Shown piece after piece: positions 32,417-40,597 of a stretch of DNA of 64,000 nt (positions are counted from its first letter, which is position 1; every line of letters begins with the position of its first letter). Below the pieces are notes generated by a model. The model made no database searches. It was not told the DNA's origin and saw only the letters and a list, made by a program, of their open reading frames with translations. Made by a program: the position numbers and the translations under genes. Source of the DNA: Bacteroidota bacterium. GTDB lineage: Bacteria > Bacteroidota > Bacteroidia > 2-12-FULL-35-15. The stretch lies in contig JAOQAD010000016.1 of NCBI GenBank assembly GCA_025963775.1, positions 65,741 to 129,740 of the forward strand. The letters are read 5' to 3'.

Positions 32417-33052
32417 TTACAAAGCGAAGAGCAAAGCAAAAAATATCAGTTGAATAAGATAGAACACCGGTGCCAGCTTATTTTCCTTATTGAAATTCAA
32501 GGAGTGGAACAGGCAGAGAAAAACAAAAGAAACAATGAACCAGGCGATGTAATTGCGGAGCGGGATAATGTTATCGAGCCATGACCAGAAGCCATAGGTG
32601 TGAGCACTCTGCTCGATGAGCACATCCAGTAATACCAACAGTGCCGCACCGGAAAGGCTTTTCAGGAAGGTGTTCGCTTTTAATTTGCTGCTGATAACAC
32701 CTGCACAATACACCAGCATGAACCAGTTGATGCCGATCACAACCGGTACATTCAGCAGCTGCCAGCCCAGAGAATCATCATACCGGTAAGCGCCGAAAAT
32801 AATGGCAGTAAACACACCGGCCGCTTCAATGAAGAATCCGCCGAAGAAAACCACGAGCATAAAAATGAAAAAGGAGCGGTTGAATTCTTTGTGATTATAC
32901 AACAGGAGCCCCGCGCTGAGTACCAGGTTGAAAGGCGTAAGCGCCAGGAACACATCCCTGTAAAAGGTGTGGATGCCGATGATCCCCGACAGGTGAACAA
33001 TTACCAGGATCAGTGATGAAATAAGTACACGCTTATTTTTTTGTTCCTGCAT
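32417..33052 (-). CDS. cruF: CruF-type carotenoid 1',2'-hydratase (DUF422 family)
   Basis: The 211-residue protein is almost wholly hydrophobic with six or seven helices. It contains the family pattern FIEAAGVFTAIIFGAYRY, LGWQLLNVPVVIGINWFML, a DVLIEQSAHTYGFWSW segment and IPLRNYIAWF. CruF adds water to the psi end of gamma-carotene or similar carotenoids, giving a 1'-hydroxyl group. Its 5' end overlaps the unknown secreted protein gene by 20 bases. Bacterioruberin-type hydratase is the related alternative, but the neighbours fit monocyclic carotenoid synthesis. Confidence 0.87.
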   Translation of the reverse strand: MQEQKNKRVLISSLILVIVHLSGIIGIHTFYRDVFLALTPFNLVLSAGLLLYNHKEFNRSFFIFMLVVFFGGFFIEAAGVFTAIIFGAYRYDDSLGWQLLNVPVVIGINWFMLVYCAGVISSKLKANTFLKSLSGAALLVLLDVLIEQSAHTYGFWSWLDNIIPLRNYIAWFIVSFVFLCLFHSLNFNKENKLAPVFYLIQLIFFALLFAL

Positions 33053-33545
33053 GGAGCTGTTTTTTTTCTTCGGCGCTGAGATTGGCTGAGCTCAGCATGT
33101 ATTCAATGATCTTGTTCTTAAAGGATGTATTTTTCAGCGAACCGAGATGTGCGATAATGTATTTTTTATCCGTACCGGCCTGCCGGTAATAGCCCAATGC
33201 TTTCGGGCAATTCGTCTGGATCGTAAACCGGAGGAAGCGCAGCTCCACGTTCGCACTGTCGGTTGCGATCGCTTGTTCCAGCAATTTTTTTCCGCTGTTA
33301 AACAATTTTATCTTTTCCTGCCTGCTCTTCACATGGTTCGCCATGGAAGCGCTCACCGCTCCTTTGTAGCCATTGATAAGATTGTCGGTAGAATTGGTTT
33401 TATTAATTTTTGCATACAGCTCAGCGCAGGCGGTACTGTCGGTATTGAGCTTATAATAGGCCTTTCGCAGCTGGTCGATGGAAATGCTTTGTGCATGCAG
33501 TAAAGCGGAGGCAAGGATAAAAAAGAAGAGCAGCAGCTTTCTCAT
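33033..33545 (-). CDS. Secreted helical protein of unknown function within the carotenoid operon
   Basis: The 170-residue product has a clear signal peptide ending SALLHAQ near 19. The rest is helical with TPR-like spacing (LRKAYYKLNTDSTACAELYA, KKLLEQAIATDSANVELRFL, ALGYYRQAG). It starts one base after crtB stops and overlaps cruF by 20 bases, so it is translated with pigment enzymes even though it is exported. I do not recognise a family. It could help place carotenoid in the outer membrane or simply ride in the operon. Confidence 0.75.
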   Translation of the reverse strand: MRKLLLFFFILASALLHAQSISIDQLRKAYYKLNTDSTACAELYAKINKTNSTDNLINGYKGAVSASMANHVKSRQEKIKLFNSGKKLLEQAIATDSANVELRFLRFTIQTNCPKALGYYRQAGTDKKYIIAHLGSLKNTSFKNKIIEYMLSSANLSAEEKKQLHAGTKK

Positions 33546-33546
33546 C

Positions 33547-34380
33547 TCAGATCATGTTAAAGCTGTGTTTCAGGTAGGAGCCTACAAACAGCATGTATTT
33601 TTTTGAATCCGGAATTCTTATCCTGCTTTCGATCACTTTTTCAGGCGCTGTACGCCGGATCTTTTTAAAGAGCGAAATGTAATAGATGTACGCGAGGTAT
33701 ACGCCAAGCCTGGCCTTCCGCGGAAGCTTCTTAATACCTCTCAGGCCGGCATCAAAATCCTTTTGAATGTCCGCTTCGATCTCTTTCTTTACTGCCGCAT
33801 TGAAATTTTTTGCATCAAAGCCGGGAAAATAAGAGCGGCCAAGCGTATGGACATCCGCTTTGAGATCGCGGAGGAAATTGATCTTCTGGAATGCGGAGCC
33901 CAGTTTCATGGCATCCGGTTTCAGCTCCTGGTATTGCTTTTCGTCGCCTTCCACAAAAATCTTCAGGCACATCAGGCCAACCACTTCAGCGGAGCCTAAG
34001 ATATATTCCTCGTATCCTTCTTTGTTATAATTTGTTTTGTTGAGGTCCATTTCCATGCTGCGCAGAAATGTGTTGATCAGCTCCACATCAATGTTGTATT
34101 TGTTCACAGTGTCCTGGAAGCAGTGCAGGATAGGATTTAGACTGATCCCGTCGCGGATCGCGTCATGCGTATCTTTTGTAAAGCGTTCGAGCAGTTCTTT
34201 TTTATTGGCAGTGTGGAAGGTATCCACGATCTCATCCGCGAAGCGCACAAACCCGTAAATAGCATGGATGGGCATGATGAAATCCTTGTGCAGCAGGCTT
34301 ACACCTAAAGAAAAGGAAGTGCTGTAGCTGGTGGTGACCAGCTTGCTGCATTTGTAGGATACGTTGTTGTATAATTCCAT
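33547..34380 (-). CDS. crtB: Phytoene synthase
   Basis: The 277-residue all-helical protein carries the two aspartate-rich motifs of head-to-head prenyl synthases: DEIVD at 49-53 and RDLKAD at 171-176, with YCxxSFSLG-like TSYSTSFSLGVSLL near the start and GRSYFP after the second motif. It condenses two geranylgeranyl diphosphates to phytoene. It precedes the secreted protein and cruF in the operon. The 193-base gap before it, towards crtI, contains spacer repeats. Confidence 0.95.
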   Translation of the reverse strand: MELYNNVSYKCSKLVTTSYSTSFSLGVSLLHKDFIMPIHAIYGFVRFADEIVDTFHTANKKELLERFTKDTHDAIRDGISLNPILHCFQDTVNKYNIDVELINTFLRSMEMDLNKTNYNKEGYEEYILGSAEVVGLMCLKIFVEGDEKQYQELKPDAMKLGSAFQKINFLRDLKADVHTLGRSYFPGFDAKNFNAAVKKEIEADIQKDFDAGLRGIKKLPRKARLGVYLAYIYYISLFKKIRRTAPEKVIESRIRIPDSKKYMLFVGSYLKHSFNMI

Positions 34381-34573
34381 GTTTTTGGGTACAGATAACG
34401 GATCTGTATGAATTTACGAATCTGTGTTTGTTATTCCGTGCTTGTCCGAGGGATCTTATTCCAGGTAAAGGGAAGGCTTAACACACCCCTAACTCCTCTC
34501 CAGAGGGGAATTGATCCTGTACTATTTTAACCTTTGAGTTTTTATTCAAAACTTTAATCATTTCTTTAACCAA
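34381..34573. repeat. Spacer between crtI and crtB with partial repeats D and E
   Basis: It contains an ACGGATCTG/TTTACGAATCTG tract (34395-34425), a family D half with GTCCGAGGGATCTTATTCC (34443-34462) and a family E part with ACACCCCTAACTCCTCTCC (34482-34500). A promoter could not be identified for crtB. Confidence 0.7.
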
Positions 34574-36064
34574 CTACGAACTCCTAAACTTCTTTATTAC
34601 TTCCTTCGCCGCTACCAGTCCCGAAATGATGCTCGGCGGAACACCCGGCCCGGGAACGGTAAGCTGCCCGGCGTAATACAGGTTATTCACTTTTTTATTC
34701 TTCAGGCTGGGCTTTAAAATAGCTGTTTGCCGCAATGTGTTGGCAAGGCCGTATGCATTGCCGCCAAAGGAATTGTAATCCTTTTTAAAATCGTTGATCG
34801 CGTAGCTTTTCTTTACAATCACATGCTGCCTGATCTGCTGCCCGGTCAGATGCTCGAGACGGCCCATCATGATGTTGAAATATTTTTCACGGATCTCTTC
34901 CGTGTCCTCAATGTTTACTGCTACCGGGATTAAAAGTACTAAATTTTCCATTCCCTCCGGGGCAACGCTTTTATCTGTTTTGGAGGCGCAGGTAGAGTAG
35001 AAGAGGGGATTTTCCGGCCACTGCGGACGGTCATAGATCTCTTCCGCATGCAGGTCGAACGGTGCGTCAAAAAATAAATTATGATGCTCGAGCCCTTCGA
35101 TCTTTTTATTGATGCCTACATAATACATCAGGCAGGAAGGGGCCATTTTACGGGACTTCCAGTAAGCTGTGGAATAATTCCGGTACGGCTCTTCCAATAA
35201 ATTCTGCTCGATGTGATGATAATCCGCCGCGCCGATGATCACATCTGCAGTGTATGTTTTTCCGCTGGAAACAACGCTTACCGCTTTGTTGCCTTTCACA
35301 TTGATGCGCTCAACAATTTCATTTGTAAGGATCTTCACGCCCTGTTGCTTCGCCACATTCACCATGGCATCCACGATCTTTGCCATGCCGCCCATCGGGT
35401 ACCAGGTGCCAAGCACAATATCGGCATAGTTCATCATGCTGTACAATGCAGGGGTTTCATTGGGCTTTGCGCCGAGGAACAGCACCGGGAATTCGAGCAG
35501 CTGCACCAGCTTTTCATTTTTGAAATGCTTCCGGATGTATTTGCTGATGGATTTGAAAAGGTCCATTCGTAACGCTGCATTCAGGATACGGAAATCCATG
35601 AACTCAAGGATCGACAGGCTGGGCTTGTGAACAAAGTCCGACATGCTCACCTTGTATTTGTATCCGGCATCTGCAAGGAACTTCTTGAGCTGCACGCTGC
35701 TGCCGGGTTCATGCTTTTCGAACAGCGCATAAAATTCGCTGAGATTGGCGGGAACACGGATTACATCGTCTTTTCCGAAAAATACTGCGTAGGAGGGGTC
35801 GAGGCGGATCAGCTCGTACTGTTCTGCAACAGTGGTGTTGAATTCTTTGAAATAATCTTCGAACACATCCGGCATCCAGTACCAGCTGGGGCCCATGTCG
35901 AAGGTAAAGCCATCTATCTCCAGCTTGCGTGCCCTGCCGCCGATCTCCGCGTTCTTTTCGAGCAGGGTCACATCAAAGCCTTCTTTGGCAAGTTTGCTTG
36001 CCGCAGAAAGCCCTGCAAATCCGGCACCGATCACTATTGCCTTCTTCTGGCCTGAACGGATCAT
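34574..36064 (-). CDS. crtI: Phytoene desaturase
   Basis: The 496-residue protein has the FAD-binding GAGFAGLS at 13-20, FDMGPSWYWMPDVFEDYF near 55-72 and the C-terminal YYAGQLTVPGPGVPPSIISG signature of bacterial CrtI enzymes. It converts phytoene to lycopene (or neurosporene) in the membrane. Its start overlaps the stop of rpe by 4 bases (ATGA), so rpe and crtI are translationally coupled. The C-terminal pattern and Trp at 62 set it apart from the copy at 27086, which supports separate roles. Confidence 0.94.
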   Translation of the reverse strand: MIRSGQKKAIVIGAGFAGLSAASKLAKEGFDVTLLEKNAEIGGRARKLEIDGFTFDMGPSWYWMPDVFEDYFKEFNTTVAEQYELIRLDPSYAVFFGKDDVIRVPANLSEFYALFEKHEPGSSVQLKKFLADAGYKYKVSMSDFVHKPSLSILEFMDFRILNAALRMDLFKSISKYIRKHFKNEKLVQLLEFPVLFLGAKPNETPALYSMMNYADIVLGTWYPMGGMAKIVDAMVNVAKQQGVKILTNEIVERINVKGNKAVSVVSSGKTYTADVIIGAADYHHIEQNLLEEPYRNYSTAYWKSRKMAPSCLMYYVGINKKIEGLEHHNLFFDAPFDLHAEEIYDRPQWPENPLFYSTCASKTDKSVAPEGMENLVLLIPVAVNIEDTEEIREKYFNIMMGRLEHLTGQQIRQHVIVKKSYAINDFKKDYNSFGGNAYGLANTLRQTAILKPSLKNKKVNNLYYAGQLTVPGPGVPPSIISGLVAAKEVIKKFRSS

Positions 36065-36711
36065 ATCTTCTTTAATTCCGCGATGGTCTTTGCAGGATCA
36101 GCAGAGGAGAACACTGTATTCCCCGCTACCAGCACATTGGCGCCGGTGTCTACCAGTTTTTTATAGTTGTTGAGGTCAACGCCGCCGTCGATCTCGATCA
36201 GCGCATTGGATTTGGTAGTGCGGATCATTTCGCGCAGTGCGCCGATCTTACGGTAAGTGTTTTCTATGAATTTTTGTCCGCCGAATCCCGGGTTCACGCT
36301 CATCATGCAAACAAGGTCAATGTCTTCGATCACATCCAGCAGCATGTTTACGGATGTATGCGGATTGATCGCCACGCCTGCTTTCATTCCCAGTGCTTTG
36401 ATCCCCTGGATGGTCCTGTGCAGGTGAGTGCAGGCCTCGAGGTGTACGGTGAGCACATCTGCTCCGGCATCTTTAAATGCCTGAAGGTAGCGGTCAGGAT
36501 CGTTGATCATCAAATGCACATCCAAAGGCTTTGTTGCGTGCTTTTTGATCGCTTTCACAACGGGAAACCCGAAGGAAATGTTCGGGACAAACATGCCGTC
36601 CATAATATCGACATGGAACCAATCGGCCTCACTTTTATTGATCATTTCAACATCGCGCTGGATGTTGGCGAAATCGGCGGATAGAATGGAAGGGGCAATG
36701 ATATGGCTCAT
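36061..36711 (-). CDS. rpe: Ribulose-phosphate 3-epimerase
   Basis: The 216-residue TIM-barrel protein shows APSILSADFANIQRD, HVDIMDGMFVPNISFG (metal-binding His and Asp), DVHLMI, MSVNPGFGGQKFI and EIDGGV, all classical epimerase motifs. It interconverts ribulose- and xylulose-5-phosphate in the pentose phosphate pathway. It is the first gene of the carotenoid run, coupled to crtI by a 4-base overlap. The pairing may be accidental, or may link pigment supply to NADPH-generating carbon flow. Confidence 0.97.
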   Translation of the reverse strand: MSHIIAPSILSADFANIQRDVEMINKSEADWFHVDIMDGMFVPNISFGFPVVKAIKKHATKPLDVHLMINDPDRYLQAFKDAGADVLTVHLEACTHLHRTIQGIKALGMKAGVAINPHTSVNMLLDVIEDIDLVCMMSVNPGFGGQKFIENTYRKIGALREMIRTTKSNALIEIDGGVDLNNYKKLVDTGANVLVAGNTVFSSADPAKTIAELKKI

Positions 36712-36745
36712 CTATGGATTGTTGGTTTGTTGAGTTTAAGAGCTG

Positions 36746-36753
36746 CAAAGGTA
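36746..36753 (-). promoter_or_regulatory. Putative -7 promoter element before rpe (carotenoid operon)
   Basis: The minus-strand octamer TACCTTTG matches TAnnTTTG, 35 bases before the rpe ATG. The would-be -33 site reads CTG rather than TTG at 17 bases upstream. Confidence 0.5.
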
Positions 36754-36815
36754 TGAAAAAAGAAAGATTTCAGGAGCCTGGTCTTTCTTTATTCTGCTTG
36801 GGCGAAAGCCTATTA

Positions 36816-36852
36816 CAAAAAGAAGAGGAAACAAATGTTTCCTCTTCTTTTA
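36816..36852 (-). terminator. Rho-independent terminator of the sigma factor gene
   Basis: AAAAGAAGAGGAAACA and its reverse complement form a perfect 16-pair stem around a 3-base loop, followed on the minus strand by TTTTT. It lies 26 bases after the stop codon of the sigma gene. Confidence 0.85.
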
Positions 36853-36877
36853 AATTTTAATCAATCACAAATTATTC

Positions 36878-37747
36878 TTATCCTAAATAGGTTTTCAGGA
36901 TCTTGCTCCGGGAAGTATGTTTGAGCCTGCGGATCGCTTTTTCCTTGATCTGGCGTACGCGCTCGCGTGTAAGGTCGAATTTCTCGCCGATCTCTTCCAG
37001 CGTCATGGCGTGTTCGCCGTTGAGGCCGAAATACAGGCGGACCACATCCGCCTCACGCGAAGTGAGCGTATGCAGGGCACGTTCGATCTCCCTGCGGAGG
37101 GATTCGTGCAGGAGCCCGTTCTCAGGGTTCGGCGCATCGTCGGATTCCATTACATCGTACATGCTTCCGGCATTGTCATCGCCTGTGGTAAGCGGTGCAT
37201 CCATGGAAACATGGCGGCCGGTGTTCTTCATCGATTCTTTTACATCGCTTTCAGAGATCTCCAGCATTACGGCAATTTCAGCGGCACTTGGCTCACGCTC
37301 AAATTCCTGCTCTAATTTTGAAAATGTTTTATTGATCTTGTTGATCGAGCCGATCTTGTTCAGGGGCAAACGAACGATCCGTGACTGTTCGGCCAAAGCC
37401 TGCAGGATCGACTGGCGGATCCACCATACGGCGTAGGAGATGAATTTAAACCCGCGGGTTTCGTCAAAGCGCTGAGCAGCCTTGATCAGTCCTAAATTGC
37501 CTTCATTGATCAGATCGGGAAGGCTGAGGCCCTGGTTCTGGTATTGTTTGGATACGGATACAACGAAACGTAAATTGGCTTTGGTGAGTTTTTCAAGCGC
37601 AGCCTGGTCGCCGGCGCGGATCTTACGGGCTAATTCTACCTCTTCATCTGCAGTGATCAGGTCTACTTTTCCGATCTCCTGTAAATATTTATCCAGTGAC
37701 GCGGTTTCGCGGTTAGTAACCTGTTTCGATATCTTGAGCTGTCTCAT
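36878..37747 (-). CDS. rpoD: Primary RNA polymerase sigma factor (Bacteroidota RpoD/SigA)
   Basis: The 289-residue protein lacks region 1.1 and starts almost at region 1.2 ([16 protein letters not shown]). Region 2 is complete, with [37 protein letters not shown] and [10 protein letters not shown]. Region 4 ends with [29 protein letters not shown]. This is the short primary sigma typical of the phylum, which recognises TTG/TAnnTTTG promoters, in line with the promoter elements seen in this window. It is transcribed alone with its own terminator. Confidence 0.96.
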   Translation of the reverse strand: MRQLKISKQVTNRETASLDKYLQEIGKVDLITADEEVELARKIRAGDQAALEKLTKANLRFVVSVSKQYQNQGLSLPDLINEGNLGLIKAAQRFDETRGFKFISYAVWWIRQSILQALAEQSRIVRLPLNKIGSINKINKTFSKLEQEFEREPSAAEIAVMLEISESDVKESMKNTGRHVSMDAPLTTGDDNAGSMYDVMESDDAPNPENGLLHESLRREIERALHTLTSREADVVRLYFGLNGEHAMTLEEIGEKFDLTRERVRQIKEKAIRRLKHTSRSKILKTYLG

Positions 37748-37935
37748 AAAAAAACGGTGGTTTGTTTAAAACGATATTCCTATACGGTAGCGTTTCCCTA
37801 AATGTTACACTAAAGTACATTTTTTTTACGATAAATCAGGATTTTTTGCCGACAGATGGATTTTTTGCTGAAAAGCAGGTTGGTGGCTGTTTCCACGATA
37901 ATTTTAATACTTATCTTACAGGGAAATATTAAATC

Positions 37936-38295
37936 ATGGACAAGAAGTCGCATTTTAAATCCTATATCAAAGGCATCTTTACGAGGAAGAAAGCCGTACA
38001 GTTCCTGATCTCGGATGTGCTGGGAAATTTTATCGGCTTTGCGGCAGGCTTTTTCACCTCTTCCATGTTCACCCATTATGTAACTGAAAAGAAGAGTATC
38101 AATAACCTCTTTGGCCTCTTAAAAAGAAAGCAGTACGAAGTGAATGATACGCCGGGCTGGCTCCATTGGCTGATCTCGCTGCTGATCGGCTTCCTGGTAA
38201 TGGAGACATTCCGTTATGTTTTTTACGAAAAGAACTACCTTATTATCTGGAACAGGATGAAAGGGAGTGAGAACAAGCCGGCGGGAAAAGACTGA
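37936..38295 (+). CDS. Small membrane protein of unknown function
   Basis: The 119-residue product has a basic N-terminus (KKSHFKSYIKGIFTRKK) and two membrane segments, about 30-48 (VLGNFIGFAAGFFTSSMF) and 76-93 (LHWLISLLIGFLVMETF), with a short loop between. The C-terminus is charged. No family is recognised. It is on the opposite strand from both neighbours, and codon use looks like that of the window. It is probably a real gene of unknown role. Confidence 0.68.
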   Translation: MDKKSHFKSYIKGIFTRKKAVQFLISDVLGNFIGFAAGFFTSSMFTHYVTEKKSINNLFGLLKRKQYEVNDTPGWLHWLISLLIGFLVMETFRYVFYEKNYLIIWNRMKGSENKPAGKD

Positions 38296-38424
38296 GCTGA
38301 TCTCCCATCGGAACAATGTTATCTGTTTTACCATCAGTGGTATTCGCCTTGCACACTACCAAGGTGCACCATCTGTAATATCCCGCCAGGATCCTTTTCT
38401 CAATAGTTAATTGCTAAAAACAGG

Positions 38425-38456
38425 AAGCCGCCTTTCATCTGAAGGGCGGCTTTTTT
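38425..38456 (+). terminator. Rho-independent terminator between convergent genes
   Basis: AAGCCGCCTTTC pairs with GAAGGGCGGCTT around a short loop, followed by TTTTTT on the plus strand. It lies about 130 bases after the small membrane protein gene and directly before the end of the convergent cupin gene. Confidence 0.72.
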
Positions 38457-38462
38457 ATTATC

Positions 38463-38837
38463 CTAATTTCCGGTAGGAACAATGCTATCTGTTTCCACCA
38501 TCAGCATCACGGTTTTTTTCGGTGCACGTGGCCGGTGCATCACGCCTTTGGTAATAGTTACACCCTGGTTGGGGTTCAGCTCTATGGTGCGGTCTTCCAG
38601 GTCGATCAGCAGCTGGCCTTCCAGCACAAAGAAATATTCATCGTCATCGTCGTGCTTGTGCCAGTGATATTCTCCTTCCACAATGCCGAGGCGCACTACG
38701 CTGCCGTTCACTTTTGTGAGTGTCTGGTTGAACCATTTGTCCTTGCAGGCTTTCACCTCTTCGTTGATGTCCATCTTTTCGAGATGGTCAAATTTTACAT
38801 CGAGGCGGGTGTTGTAGTTTGCGAAATCGTTTTCCAT
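38463..38837 (-). CDS. Cupin-domain protein
   Basis: The 124-residue single-domain cupin has motif 1 as HWHKHDDDDEYFFVLEG, with two His ligands and a Glu, and motif 2 as PNQGVTITKGVMHRP with the third His. These proteins bind a metal ion and can be sugar isomerases, oxygenases or sensors; the substrate cannot be read from sequence. It stands alone, with a TAAATTTG element (-7 type) about 25 bases upstream on the minus strand. Confidence 0.85.
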   Translation of the reverse strand: MENDFANYNTRLDVKFDHLEKMDINEEVKACKDKWFNQTLTKVNGSVVRLGIVEGEYHWHKHDDDDEYFFVLEGQLLIDLEDRTIELNPNQGVTITKGVMHRPRAPKKTVMLMVETDSIVPTGN

Positions 38838-39000
38838 GTGAAATGAATAAAGTTATAATCCAAATTTAACTAAATACTGTTATACTATAATGATCTGCTG
38901 ATTTTAAAAATGATTTCCGGAATGTGCAAAAAACTTATCAAGCAACAGGCCCGGGGACAGGAGATGGCCTAATTTTCATGTCTAACCAAAACCATATATC

Positions 39001-40518
39001 ATGAAATTAAAGCAAATTTTACTGGCATCTTCTGCGTTCCTGTTTGCACAGCAATCGTTTTCGCAGTCAACAATTGCGTCCAACACCTTAACCGGGGTGG
39101 AGTTCCTCGGCTCTGCCAATGCCATGCCTGTGATCTTTAAGGCAAGCGGTACTGAGTATATGAGGATGCAGAGCACCGGCAGGATCGGGATCGGGGCAAC
39201 TGCCCCGCAGGCTGCCCTCCATGTGCAGGTAACCGGAACAAATGACGGGATCAGGATCTCCCAGGCCGGAACAACCGCAGCGTCCTTAGGCTTATACAAC
39301 AGCAGCACCGGCGGGCATAATTATGCATTATTCTCAACAGGTTCGGGGAACATTACGGAAGGCCCGGGGCTATTCGGTATTTACGATTATACTGTAGCGG
39401 CGTATCGCCTTTCCATTACAGGCTCAAATGGATTTGTCGGGATAGGGACTGGTTATTCTGCTCCAACGGCAAAGCTGCATGTTACGCACAGCTATACTTC
39501 TATAGCATCGGATAACCTTTGTTTTTTTGAGGCGTTCAGAAATGTAAATGGTGTATCCATTGGTGCCAAAGGCCAGGCCACAACGATGCTCGGAGGAGCT
39601 TCTGCGTATGCGATCGGGCTGTATGGCAACGGCCTTACGGATGCGGCCCTGATCTCTACATCTGCCAATGAGAATGTAGGTGTGTGGGGAAATGCACAGG
39701 ATGGCTCTGTTAACCGCGGCGGCTATTTCCAGGGAACTGCTACTTCAAGCGGTAAGTCGGCAACAGGAATTTATGCAACTTATACTGCAACTAACGGCGC
39801 TACAGGCTGGGCTGCTTATTTCGTAGGAAGCACTTATTGCACCGGTACGTACCAAAGCTCTGACCTGAAATTGAAGGAAAATGTGAAGCCGCTCACCGGA
39901 GCTGTTGACAAGCTAAAGCAATTAAAACCGAGCACGTACACATTCAAAATAAATGAGTTTAAAGCAATGAATCTGCCGGAAGGCCTGCAAATGGGACTTA
40001 TTGCACAGGATCTTGAAAAAGTATTCCCTGAGCTGGTAAGGGATGTGAAGGGTAGTGTGGAGAAAAATGTAAACGGTGAAGTTACCGGAACGATCCCTGA
40101 TTTTAAATCAGTAAACTATACGGGCCTTATTCCTGTACTGATCTCGGCAATCCAGGAGCAGCAAAAGCAGCTTGATGAACAAAAAGAAACCATTGCGGAA
40201 CTGAAGCAGCAACAGGATGCATTGAATTCTGCAAAGCCTGTAAATGCATTTACGGATGTGAAGCTGTACCAGAATGAGCCCAACCCTTTCAGCAAGGAAA
40301 CTACCATCCGGTATAACCTGCCTGAGCAGGTAAACCAGGCGTATATTGCAGTGTATGACCTTTCCGGGAAGCAGTTGCTGACACTTCCTTTGTCGCAAAA
40401 GGGAGCAGGAGCAATTACAGTAAGCTCCAATAAATTATCCGCAGGAATTTATATCTATTCCATCATTGCTGATAATAAATTAATTGATTCAAAAAGAATG
40501 GTGCTTACAGACAATTAA
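39001..40518 (+). CDS. Secreted tail-fibre-like protein with S74 chaperone domain and T9SS tail
   Basis: The 505-residue product has a signal peptide ending QSFSQS near 22. A repetitive Gly/Ala/Ser/Thr-rich stalk with motifs such as GRIGIGATAPQAALHV and GFVGIGTGYSAPTAKLHV follows. Near 295 the SSDLKLKENVKPL and YTFK motifs mark a peptidase S74 intramolecular chaperone. A coiled coil (residues 380-410, EQQKQLDEQKETIAELKQQQ) comes next. The last 80 residues (LYQNEPNPFSKETTIRYNLP to the end) are a type A T9SS sorting domain. It is likely a trimeric surface fibre. Phage-tail relatives share the domain, but no phage genes are near. Confidence 0.86.
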   Translation: MKLKQILLASSAFLFAQQSFSQSTIASNTLTGVEFLGSANAMPVIFKASGTEYMRMQSTGRIGIGATAPQAALHVQVTGTNDGIRISQAGTTAASLGLYNSSTGGHNYALFSTGSGNITEGPGLFGIYDYTVAAYRLSITGSNGFVGIGTGYSAPTAKLHVTHSYTSIASDNLCFFEAFRNVNGVSIGAKGQATTMLGGASAYAIGLYGNGLTDAALISTSANENVGVWGNAQDGSVNRGGYFQGTATSSGKSATGIYATYTATNGATGWAAYFVGSTYCTGTYQSSDLKLKENVKPLTGAVDKLKQLKPSTYTFKINEFKAMNLPEGLQMGLIAQDLEKVFPELVRDVKGSVEKNVNGEVTGTIPDFKSVNYTGLIPVLISAIQEQQKQLDEQKETIAELKQQQDALNSAKPVNAFTDVKLYQNEPNPFSKETTIRYNLPEQVNQAYIAVYDLSGKQLLTLPLSQKGAGAITVSSNKLSAGIYIYSIIADNKLIDSKRMVLTDN

Positions 40519-40533
40519 TCTCAGTTGTTGTAC

Positions 40534-40575
40534 AAAACAGTGAAGCCCGCAATTATTGCGGGCTTCACTGTTTTT
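40534..40575. terminator. Bidirectional Rho-independent terminator
   Basis: AAAACAGTGAAGCCCGCAAT and its exact reverse complement form a near-perfect 20-pair stem; the plus side ends in TTTTT and the minus side in TTTT. It serves the convergent S74 and pnp genes. Confidence 0.93.
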
Positions 40576-40597
40576 ATTATAAGCTGAATGTGAATTA

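Noticed and set aside
39001-40518. Prophage tail-fibre gene
   Set aside because: There are no other phage genes nearby, and the protein has a signal peptide and T9SS tail, so it is a cellular surface protein.
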